Shown piece after piece: positions 1 through 6,720 of a DNA stretch of 8,730 nucleotides (positions are counted from its first letter, which is position 1; each line of letters opens with the position of its first letter). This stretch comes from Verrucomicrobiota bacterium (GTDB taxonomy: Bacteria > Verrucomicrobiota > Verrucomicrobiia > Limisphaerales > JACRJZ01). The notes beneath the pieces are model-generated. The model did not search any database. It saw only the letters and a list, made by a program, of their open reading frames with translations, and was not told the origin of the DNA. Location: assembly GCA_022711695.1 (NCBI GenBank), contig JAKLEJ010000121.1, positions 1 to 8,730 on the forward strand, given 5' to 3'. Made by a program: the position numbers and the translations under genes.

Positions 1-1
1 G

Positions 2-673
2 TCCAGAGCGCGCGCGGCCGTCCTGGACACGCGGGACAAAAGCCCGCGGCCCGGCGGGGAGGTGGAGGAAGCGAGCCTGCTTCTCGAGAAGGAAATCGAG
101 GAGATGCTCCAGCGCGAGGACGCCCTGGCGGAAACTTGCGCGACCCTGCGGAGCGAGGTCGAGAAGCTGAGCCGGTCCCTGTCCGAATCCCAGGCGGCCG
201 CCGGGAAACAGGCGGCGGAGTTCGCCGCCGCCAGGACTTCGCTGGAACGCGACCTCGCCGAGCGCACCCGTTCGGCGGAACGCCTCGAAGGCGATACGCG
301 CGAGCTGCAGGCGCGGCTCAAGTCGAGCGAAGAGTCACTCTCGGAGAAACAGCGGAAGCTGGAGACCGCCCTTCAGCAGCTCCAGACCCAGCAGGCGGTC
401 GCGGCGCAGCTCCGCAAGGATATCCTGTCCCGCGACCAGGAGCGGGACGCCGCCAACCGTCTCCTGTCCAGAGCCCAGGCCGAACTCGACCTGGAAAAGC
501 AAAACCGCATGGCGGCCGAAGAGAAAGCGTCCAAAGCGGCCCGGGCCCAGGAACGTCTGGAAAAGCAATTGGCCGAACAGAAGGACATGCAAGCGCAATT
601 GCGCGCCTCCATCGGGAGCATGAATTCCCTGCGCGACAAGCTGCAGGCCAAACGCAACTCGCTACGCCCGTAG
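2..673 (+). CDS. Coiled-coil protein, C-terminal part (5' end outside window)
   Basis: I do not recognise the family. The reading frame has no stop back to the left edge, so about 223 residues of a longer protein are visible, ending at TAG 671-673. A GTG at 62 and an ATG at 104 are in frame. The GTG directly abuts a purine-rich GGGGAG with no spacing, so it is a poor start, and I treat the gene as 5'-partial. From about position 68 to the end the protein is almost entirely charged heptad-like sequence rich in E, K, R, Q, A and L, typical of a long uninterrupted coiled coil. There is no membrane segment, cysteine cluster or enzymatic motif in the visible part. The last residues (NSLRP) leave the coiled coil. 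It converges on the repeat-protein gene. Low-complexity coiled coils give misleading matches to SMC or myosin-like proteins, so no function is assigned. The coding call is firm; the role is unknown. Confidence 0.75.
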   Translation, partial: SRARAAVLDTRDKSPRPGGEVEEASLLLEKEIEEMLQREDALAETCATLRSEVEKLSRSLSESQAAAGKQAAEFAAARTSLERDLAERTRSAERLEGDTRELQARLKSSEESLSEKQRKLETALQQLQTQQAVAAQLRKDILSRDQERDAANRLLSRAQAELDLEKQNRMAAEEKASKAARAQERLEKQLAEQKDMQAQLRASIGSMNSLRDKLQAKRNSLRP

Positions 674-809
674 CCGCCTGCCCCTCGCGAAACGGCGACC
701 GCCAAGGGCCAGGCCGGCTTCATGAGGAAGCACATCATCGCGACGCCGCGCTGGCCTGCCTGGGGCGAGCGGCACTGGCGAGCAGCGCAGGCTCCGGCCT
801 GGGTTGTCG
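674..809. other. Convergent intergenic spacer with weak hairpin
   Basis: This is the 136-base gap between two converging stop codons. It holds a 5-bp stem with a 4-base loop (788-792 with 797-801), just past the stop of the minus-strand repeat protein. A 9-base inverted repeat, 709-717 with 794-802, overlaps it. Neither stem is followed by a T tract on either strand, so neither is a convincing intrinsic terminator. I see no gene in this stretch. Confidence 0.3.
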
Positions 810-3167
810 TCACGGCTGCGCTACTCCGCGGAAGAACTGTGTCGCGCCGCCCTTGGGCGCTATAAACAGGAACTCATCCTCCAGGCCTATTCCCGTTGGA
901 CCGGGTGTCCACGCCTCCAAGTCCGGCGAACTCTCAAGGGTGAAGCGAAGCCCAAGGGCGCCCCGCAGGCGCAGTCGGACGCGACCATCCCAGGTGAGGT
1001 CCGGAGCGTCCAAGGTCAGGGCCGGGTCTTCAATCCACCGCGCCAGGCCCGCGGCGCCCTTGTTGCCAGCGGAGTTGAACAGGCCGCCCACCCAGAGCGC
1101 GTTTTCTTGCCAGGCCAGCGCATACACTCGCGCGCGTTGGGTGTAGTGATTCAGCCCCGCGCCCAACGGCGCCCAGCGGCTGCCATCCCACCGCGCCAGA
1201 CCAAGGACTGGCGCCGTGCCCGCATTGGTGAAGTTGCCGCCGACAAACACCTGACCGTTGTGCGCCAGCAGCGCATCCACCTCGCTGCCGCTCGCGCCGT
1301 TCTCCGCGCCCTCGCCCAACGGTCGCCAGCCGCTGCCATCCCAGCACGCCACGTTGTTAGCCGGTAGTCCGCCCGCAGTCTGGAATCGCCCGCCCACAAA
1401 AACCCGTGCCCCGTCCACCGCGATGGCCAGGACCAACGCGTTGCTGCCGCCAACGCCCTCACCCAAGCTGTCCCACCGCGCGCCGTCCCAGACCGCCACG
1501 CGATTCACGAGCTTGCCACCGGCGTTGGTGAAGTTTCCACCTGCATAGAGCCGGCCTGCACCGGCCGTGAGCACGCGCACCCGCGCGTCCACGCCCGCGC
1601 CCAAGGACGCCCAAGCCACACCGTCCCACGTCGCCAGATACGGAATGGGTGCAGACCCGGCCTGGGTGAAATCGCCTCCAACCACGAGATTCGACTGGAA
1701 GTGGGCGAGCGCATAGACGTTGCTGTTGACACCGCCGCCCAAGTCCGCCCACTCCCCGCCGACGCGGCCGGCAACGTTCCAAACATAGCGCCCCTCCGCG
1801 TTCGTAAACCTGCCGCCCACGTAGAGATTCGAGCCCGATACGGCCAGCGCCCGCACCCGCGCCCACTGGTTGGACACGGTGAACTTTCCCACTGCAGACC
1901 AGCGGTTGGATTCGAGGACCGCTACCATATCGGCCGGAACTCGGCCCGCAAACGTGAACAAGCCGCCCGCGTAAAGTTGGCTTCCGTTAGTAGCCAGACA
2001 GAACAACGAACCGGTCAGCCCCGACAAACCCAGGGCATGCAGCGGCCCCACCGGAGACCAGTCCCGCCCGTCCCAGACCGCCACGCCCGCCGCCCCCTGG
2101 CTCTGGACGGATTGGAAATAACCCAGCGCGAGCAGCCGGCCATCCGGATCCCACGCGAGCCGAATGGGCGCCTCGCCGCGCGCCCAGACCGACGTCCCCA
2201 AGGGGAGCCAGTTCGTGCCGTCCCACTTCGCCACGCGGTCGAGCAGCACCGAGCCCGAATTGGTGAACCAGCCGGCGGCAAACAAGTTTGTGCCGTCCGA
2301 AATCAAATGGTCTGCCGTTTCTCCCAACCCGCTCCCCAGCGAATTCCAATTGGCGCCGTTCCACCAGCCGACAAATGGAGTGTACGGATTGGTCGGAGCA
2401 TAGAAACTGCCGCAGAGCCGGCCCTGGTGCAGCGCGATTGCCCAAACTTGCTGTTGCTGTTCGAAGAGCGGCTCCCAATTGGTGCCGGTCCATTGGGCGG
2501 AGTATTGAAGCGGTTGCCCGGCGACGGAGTAGAAATCCCCCACCGCGAAAAGCCGCTGCCCGTCCACCACCAACTCAGTCACGCGAGCCGTGTCGCCCGG
2601 ATATGACGTGATCACACTGCCGAAGTGCTCCCACGCTTGCCCGTCCCACCGCGCCACGCCGTAGAGGTTGGTGTCGCCGGACAATGAGAATCCGCCGGCG
2701 ACGTAAAGCCCGCCCGCGGTGGCGTTCAACGAGTGAACCTCGCCGGTCAGACCCCCAACGGGCAGCCATTGCGCGCCGTCCCAGCGCGCCAGGCCGGAAA
2801 CGGCGTTGCTGTCGGAGCGATTGAAATCCCCGCCGGCATACAAGCCGCCCCTCCACGAAGCCAAGGCCAGGACGAATGAAGCGTTGAGAGAATCCCCCTC
2901 CAATCCATCGCCGAAGGGACGCCAATCCGCGCCGTCCCACCACGCCACTCGCTTGGCGGTGCTGCCTCCGGCCACCGTGAAGAAACCGCCGATGCAAAGC
3001 CGGCCATTCCAAGCGGTCGCGGCCAGCGCGGTGCTGTCCACGCCCGGGCGGCCGAAACGGAAATCCCAGCGCTCGTCGCCTGCCACCGCCGCCACGGCTG
3101 ACCCGCGCCCCCCCGCCACGCCCAGGACTGCCGCAAAGCCAATGGCGAACAAGGCCAACGATTTCAT
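810..3167 (-). CDS. Exported beta-propeller-like repeat protein (WDG..W..LG repeats)
   Basis: This 785-residue protein is probably exported. The open frame runs upstream to 3299, but the ATG at 3167 begins a good signal peptide: MK, a hydrophobic stretch to about residue 20, then small residues with likely cleavage near AVA-G30. Residues 45-712 hold 13 full units and one partial unit of about 50 residues. Each unit has an LYVGGxFTNAG-like strand followed by xVAxWDGxxWxxLGxGv. WDG or derived tripeptides occur near residues 77, 130, 174, 269, 315, 365, 514, 560, 609 and 660, with diverged units near 226, 418 and 470. Such units resemble Kelch/Rax2-like and delta-60-type propeller repeats, so one or two beta-propellers are likely. 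Residues 716-785 form a separate beta-rich tail with ESSPDLEAWT and a terminal FFRGV, like the C-terminal domains I associate with secreted verrucomicrobial proteins. There are no catalytic motifs; binding or adhesion is only a guess. The only Shine-Dalgarno candidate (GGTGAGG) lies about 14 bases from the start, so it is weak. Confidence 0.88.
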   Translation of the reverse strand: MKSLALFAIGFAAVLGVAGGRGSAVAAVAGDERWDFRFGRPGVDSTALAATAWNGRLCIGGFFTVAGGSTAKRVAWWDGADWRPFGDGLEGDSLNASFVLALASWRGGLYAGGDFNRSDSNAVSGLARWDGAQWLPVGGLTGEVHSLNATAGGLYVAGGFSLSGDTNLYGVARWDGQAWEHFGSVITSYPGDTARVTELVVDGQRLFAVGDFYSVAGQPLQYSAQWTGTNWEPLFEQQQQVWAIALHQGRLCGSFYAPTNPYTPFVGWWNGANWNSLGSGLGETADHLISDGTNLFAAGWFTNSGSVLLDRVAKWDGTNWLPLGTSVWARGEAPIRLAWDPDGRLLALGYFQSVQSQGAAGVAVWDGRDWSPVGPLHALGLSGLTGSLFCLATNGSQLYAGGLFTFAGRVPADMVAVLESNRWSAVGKFTVSNQWARVRALAVSGSNLYVGGRFTNAEGRYVWNVAGRVGGEWADLGGGVNSNVYALAHFQSNLVVGGDFTQAGSAPIPYLATWDGVAWASLGAGVDARVRVLTAGAGRLYAGGNFTNAGGKLVNRVAVWDGARWDSLGEGVGGSNALVLAIAVDGARVFVGGRFQTAGGLPANNVACWDGSGWRPLGEGAENGASGSEVDALLAHNGQVFVGGNFTNAGTAPVLGLARWDGSRWAPLGAGLNHYTQRARVYALAWQENALWVGGLFNSAGNKGAAGLARWIEDPALTLDAPDLTWDGRVRLRLRGALGLRFTLESSPDLEAWTPGPTGIGLEDEFLFIAPKGGATQFFRGVAQP
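2138..2143. other. No separate feature; interior of repeat-protein gene
   Basis: Long open frames occur on the plus strand and in the other minus frames throughout 810-3167, but they are by-products of GC-rich codon use. Only the minus-strand frame shows regular repeats, a signal peptide and a terminal domain. No nested gene is supported here. Confidence 0.2.
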
Positions 3168-3449
3168 GGCGTCACTGCAAACCTCACCGCGCACTCCTGT
3201 CACGCCTCTGCCAAAGGGCAGCCGCGTCGGAGAGAAGTCCCCAACCCCAACAGCATTCAAATGACCCCGAGAGCGACCGAAGAGCCCGGGGAAAGCCATG
3301 AGTTTGAGCCGGGATTGCGCCAGCGCTTGCCCGGAGGGGGACGCCGGAAGTCGGACGGCAAGCCCTCATCATCGTTGCGATTTCCGTCAGCGACTTCCCG
3401 GACGGTGGCAGTCTGCCATCGTGTCGCCGCCGACGCCTCGGCTTTCGCG
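3168..3449. other. Non-coding leader with dyads and possible dispersed repeat
   Basis: These 282 bases lie between two genes that both read on the minus strand. They hold a perfect 13-base dyad at 3406-3418 (TGGCAG-T-CTGCCA), shortly after the stop of the small membrane protein gene. A second small stem, CTGCC/GGCAG, lies at 3208-3221. Read on the minus strand, the part from about 3250 to 3182 has the look of GC-rich intergenic repeats that carry short palindromes in many environmental genomes. The open frame continues from the repeat protein up to 3299, but its translation looks like intergenic filler rather than protein. I cannot place a confident -35/-10 pair. Confidence 0.35.
3406..3418. 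promoter_or_regulatory. Perfect 13-base dyad, operator-like
   Basis: Six bases, TGGCAG, are mirrored as CTGCCA around one central T. The loop is too short for the full stem to form as RNA, which favours a protein-binding site over a terminator. It lies 32 bases beyond the stop of the small membrane gene and about 240 bases upstream of the repeat-protein start on the minus strand. No known regulator is recognised. A chance palindrome remains possible. Confidence 0.25.
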
Positions 3450-3695
3450 TTATCCGGCCAGTTTCTGTCCCAGGATCAACGGCCAGACAAAGACGTAGAG
3501 GAACCACTTGCCCGCCTGCTGCCACAGGCTCAGCCCGGCCGGGTAAGGGACAAAGCCCAGCGTGAACAGCATGCCGGCCAGCCAAAAAATGCCCCATGAA
3601 AACGAGGCTCTGACGCTGACCTTGATCTCCGGCGGGGACGGTTTGTCTTGCGAATCGTTCATAACGGGAGCGGGCTGTGGGGTCTCTGAAGGCAT
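3450..3695 (-). CDS. Small two-helix membrane protein
   Basis: This 81-residue hypothetical membrane protein ends at TAA (3450-3452 on the plus strand). The N-terminal 30 residues are polar and proline-rich and probably cytoplasmic or disordered. Two hydrophobic, aromatic-rich segments follow, WGIFWLAGMLFTLGF and KWFLYVFVWPLIL, joined by a short loop VPYPAGLSLWQQAG. The start is uncertain: ATG at 3695 has a weak AGAG seven bases upstream, while ATG at 3662 gives a 70-residue protein with nothing resembling a ribosome site. The open frame continues to 4040, but that extension would run antisense into the kinase zinc ribbon and looks non-coding. The gene is divergent from the kinase. I do not recognise a family; the pattern resembles small superinfection-immunity or phage-shock-like helical hairpins only in general shape. 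The hydrophobic pattern makes it a real gene in my judgement, and the function is unknown. Confidence 0.65.
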   Translation of the reverse strand: MPSETPQPAPVMNDSQDKPSPPEIKVSVRASFSWGIFWLAGMLFTLGFVPYPAGLSLWQQAGKWFLYVFVWPLILGQKLAG

Positions 3696-3843
3696 GGCCG
3701 CACTCTGGGCTCGAACGGACGAAAAAGCAAGCGGGAAGCCCGCCGCCAAATCCGCTTGCGCGACCCGCCGAATTCTCCAAGTATCGGCGGCCGATGGGCG
3801 GTTTGTCTTGGTAGCGGACGCCCGGCTGGGCCGGGATGGGCGC
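3696..3843. promoter_or_regulatory. Divergent promoter region with inverted repeat
   Basis: These 148 bases separate the divergent small membrane gene and the kinase, so promoters for both should lie here. An 8-base perfect inverted repeat, GCAAGCGG (3727-3734) and CCGCTTGC (3752-3759), has a 17-base spacer. Nested in it is GCGGG-aag-CCCGC (3731-3743). On the minus strand the nested stem is followed by TTGCTTTTT, giving a weak terminator or attenuator shape. The position suits a shared operator. No clear sigma-70 hexamer pair was found, and the actual promoters are not resolved. Confidence 0.35.
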
Positions 3844-6720
3844 ATGGAATCGTTGTCCTCAGCAGACACTTGCGGCGTTTGCGGCGTGGAACTTCCCGCT
3901 GGCGGCTTCAGCGGCTTGTGTCCGCGGTGCCTGGTCACCACCGGAGCAGTGGGAGCCCGGGACAAGACTGCCACCACCCTTTGGCCGGAGACGGGAGAGC
4001 TGCTGGCCACAGGCCAGAGGGTCGGGGCCGGCCGCTTCACGCTGGTCGATCAGTTGGGGGAGGGCGGCATGGGAGTAGTCTGGCTCGCCATGGACGAGGA
4101 ACTGAGCAAGGCCGGCAGCCCCTTTTATGTCGCCCTCAAGTTTCTGGCCCCCCGCATTCGTTCCGACCCGCGCGCGCTGGCGATGATGCGCGAGGAGGTG
4201 CTCCAGAGCCGCCGGTTGCGCCACCCGCGCGTGGTCAGCATCTACGACTGGCATGCGCTGCCAAAGGAGCCCACCTTCATCTCCATGGAATACGTGGAGG
4301 GGGTGAACCTGAGCCAGTTGCTCCGGCTCCAGCCAGACGGCCTGATGCGGTGGACCGCCGTGGCGCCGTGGATGCGGCAGTTGTGCGATGCGCTCGACTA
4401 CGCGCACACCGAGGAGCGCCTCGTCCATCGCGATCTCAAGCCCGCCAACCTCATGCTCACCCAGCGCAGCGACCTGAAGCTGGCCGATTTCGGGCTGGCC
4501 CGGGCCTACGCGGGGCCGCAGGCGGAGAGCGCGCAGACCACGACGATCCGGGGCACCCCGCTCTACATGGGCCCCCAGCAGATGATGGGCCGGCCGCCTC
4601 ACCCCACCGATGATCTCTACTCCCTGGGCGCGACTCTCTACGAACTGCTGACCGGCACTCCCCCCTTCTACACCGGCGAAAACCTCCTACAGCAGGTGCT
4701 GGATTGCCCCGCGGAACCCATCGCCGAACGCCTGGCCCGCCTCGGCCTCCAGAACGACATTCCAGCCCGCGTGCGCATGACGCTGGCATCCTGCCTGGCC
4801 AAGGACGCCGCCAGCCGGCCCCAAACCGCCCGTGAACTCAGCCACCGCCTCGGTCTGGCCCTCACCCAGGGCCAGGCGCCCGCGAGCCCGCCTGCTCATG
4901 CTCTTTCCGAACCCGCAGCCGAAGAGGAACCCGCCCCCGAGCCGACGCGCCGCGCCGTCGGCCCCGGAATGGCGCTGATGCTTCTGCTGATGCTGCTGGT
5001 CGCAGGCGGGCATCTCTTCCCCCGGAGCGCGCCCGTGCGGTGGCTCCAGGGCTGGATCGACCAGATGGTCGGCGCCACCCTGGGCGAGGGGGGAGCGCCG
5101 CTGCCACGCCCCGCGGGCCCCGGGCGCCTGGCCTTCGAGGTGGATCAGCCGGGCGCGTGGGTCAGGCTCTGCAAAGCCGACGGGTCTCTCTTCTGCGACG
5201 CCAGGCTGCAACCGGATGCCCTTTCCGGCGAGTTCAGGAGCATTCCCCCCGGCGATTATTCGCTGCAGGCGGAGAAGGAGGGCTTTGCCCCCGCGCGCGC
5301 CAACGTGCGAATTCATGGCTCGCGCCTGGCGCACGGCCGACTTCGACTGGTCCGCCCCTCGGCAGGCCGCGACAGCGGAGTGGAACTGGGCCTGCTCTAC
5401 GCCTGGCCCGCGCCCGTCTCCTATGTCCTGTTGGACGACCAGGGCCGGCTTGTGGCCAGCAACTCCTTTCAGCGCGAGATTTTGCTGACGAACCTGGCCG
5501 CCCGGGCCTATCGCCTGCTGGCGGGGCTGGACGATTTCAGCCAGCCCAACGCCCGGCTGAGCATGCCGGTGTGCCTGCAGCCGGGCCGCACCAACTTGAA
5601 TCTCAGTTTCTCAGGCGCCCGGCTTCAGATCTATATCGACAAGCCGGTGAGCGGCAAGGTCGAGGTCCGGGCGACGAATTCCTGGGGAGACACCATCGCC
5701 AAGACCCTCGATGAGCGATCCGGCGGCGCTTACTACCATTACCGGCTCGGCTGGCTGGAGAAGGCCGCTCCCGGCGAGTGGTCTCTGGTCATCTCCTCCA
5801 GGCCGGGCTGCGAGGACTACGTCACCAATGTTTTCCTTGCGCCGGGCGCCCAGCTAACTTTCACCAACGTCCTCGAGCCCTCCAGGAAACCGTGGGCGGG
5901 ATTGAACTGGACCAACAGCCACGGCATGGCCCTGGTCTGGTTCGGCCAGCCCAGCCCGGGCTTCTGGGCGTGCTCCACCGAGACCCTCCGCAAGGACTAT
6001 GCCGCCTTTGTCAAGGCCACTGGCCACCCGGCTCGGGAACTCGTGTCCGTGACCGCGCAGGGCTGGCTCAAGCGCGGCCACACCTGGGCCCAGCCCGGCT
6101 TCCCGCAGAGTGAGGAGGAACCGGTCGTCGGCGTCAGCTTCGAGGATGGCCTGGCTTTCTGCGACTGGCTCAGCAAGAGCGAACAGGGCTGGAATCTGCG
6201 CTCCAACCAGTTCTACACGCTCCCCTCCGACGAGCAATGGAGCGCCATGGCCGGGGGCGGCCGTTTTCCCTGGGGGGACGAATGGCCGCCGAATCCCGCT
6301 GCGGTCAATTGCGCCGGTCTCGAGGTGGCGACGACGAATTGGTATCCCTGCTGGCCTACCCTGAGCGTCCGCCAGCACCGGGACCTCTGGGAGCGCACCG
6401 CGCCAGCGCTGCACGGCAGACCCAACGCCGCCGGCCTGCACCACCTGGGGGGCAATGTCGCCGAATGGTGCGCCGAATGGTACCGCAAGGAAATGAACGA
6501 CCCCGCTCTGCGCCGGCTTCAGCCCTCGCTCGAGATCGACGGCGGGGGAGAGGTCTATCGGCTGCTGCGCGGCGGCTCCTGGTATTCCCACGACACCAAC
6601 GACCTCGCGGCTGCAACGCGGTTGCCGGCCAAGCCGGACGAGTGCCATGACCGCTATGGATTCCGGGTGATCCTGACGCGTGGGGCGGCCCCGGCAGCGT
6701 TCTCCCAGGTCCGGCCATGA
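3844..6720 (+). CDS. Transmembrane Ser/Thr protein kinase with PEGA-like and SUMF1/FGE-type domains
   Basis: This 958-residue receptor-like kinase begins with a zinc ribbon (C10, C13, C26, C29; the GLCPRCL form). The Hanks-type kinase domain spans about residues 65-340: G-loop GEGGMGVV 72-79, ATP lysine K99, alpha-C glutamate E117 or E118, HRDLKPAN 195-202 and DFG 215-217. All core catalytic residues are present, so activity is expected. The APE segment reads GPQ (243-245). After a proline/glutamate-rich linker comes one membrane helix, about 373-392. The outside portion has a PEGA-like beta domain (428-502, with PPGDYSLQAEKEGF), further beta-rich sequence to about 680, and a SUMF1/FGE-type domain (about 685-945). 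Its landmarks are PVVGVSFEDGLAFCDWL, LPSDEQW, FPWGDEW, GGNVAEWCAEW, RGGSWY and YGFRVIL. Both cysteines used by formylglycine-generating enzyme are replaced (S915, D920), so it is probably a binding domain. The ATG at 3844 is chosen because the ribbon starts just after it; the frame is open to 3562 but opposes the small membrane gene. The stop overlaps the next gene. Confidence 0.93.
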   Translation: MESLSSADTCGVCGVELPAGGFSGLCPRCLVTTGAVGARDKTATTLWPETGELLATGQRVGAGRFTLVDQLGEGGMGVVWLAMDEELSKAGSPFYVALKFLAPRIRSDPRALAMMREEVLQSRRLRHPRVVSIYDWHALPKEPTFISMEYVEGVNLSQLLRLQPDGLMRWTAVAPWMRQLCDALDYAHTEERLVHRDLKPANLMLTQRSDLKLADFGLARAYAGPQAESAQTTTIRGTPLYMGPQQMMGRPPHPTDDLYSLGATLYELLTGTPPFYTGENLLQQVLDCPAEPIAERLARLGLQNDIPARVRMTLASCLAKDAASRPQTARELSHRLGLALTQGQAPASPPAHALSEPAAEEEPAPEPTRRAVGPGMALMLLLMLLVAGGHLFPRSAPVRWLQGWIDQMVGATLGEGGAPLPRPAGPGRLAFEVDQPGAWVRLCKADGSLFCDARLQPDALSGEFRSIPPGDYSLQAEKEGFAPARANVRIHGSRLAHGRLRLVRPSAGRDSGVELGLLYAWPAPVSYVLLDDQGRLVASNSFQREILLTNLAARAYRLLAGLDDFSQPNARLSMPVCLQPGRTNLNLSFSGARLQIYIDKPVSGKVEVRATNSWGDTIAKTLDERSGGAYYHYRLGWLEKAAPGEWSLVISSRPGCEDYVTNVFLAPGAQLTFTNVLEPSRKPWAGLNWTNSHGMALVWFGQPSPGFWACSTETLRKDYAAFVKATGHPARELVSVTAQGWLKRGHTWAQPGFPQSEEEPVVGVSFEDGLAFCDWLSKSEQGWNLRSNQFYTLPSDEQWSAMAGGGRFPWGDEWPPNPAAVNCAGLEVATTNWYPCWPTLSVRQHRDLWERTAPALHGRPNAAGLHHLGGNVAEWCAEWYRKEMNDPALRRLQPSLEIDGGGEVYRLLRGGSWYSHDTNDLAAATRLPAKPDECHDRYGFRVILTRGAAPAAFSQVRP

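Noticed and set aside
136..1146. Long plus-strand open frame overlapping the coiled-coil gene and the repeat gene
   Set aside because: Its composition is arginine-, proline- and glycine-rich shadow sequence with no domain, and it crosses two better-supported genes.
3168..3299. Longer start of the repeat protein at 3299
   Set aside because: It would put 44 polar, filler-like residues in front of a well-formed signal peptide beginning at 3167.
3562..3843. N-terminal extension of the kinase from an ATG at 3562
   Set aside because: The added 94 residues look non-coding, run antisense through the hydrophobic part of the small membrane gene, and precede a natural start just before the zinc ribbon.
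3696..4040. Longer form of the small membrane protein starting at 4040
   Set aside because: The extension lies antisense to the kinase zinc ribbon and shows no protein-like features; it is a GC-rich open-frame artefact.
6540..6720. Variable region of a diversity-generating retroelement at the kinase 3' end
   Set aside because: C-type-lectin/FGE folds on kinases can be such targets, but no reverse transcriptase, accessory gene or template copy of this region is present in the window.
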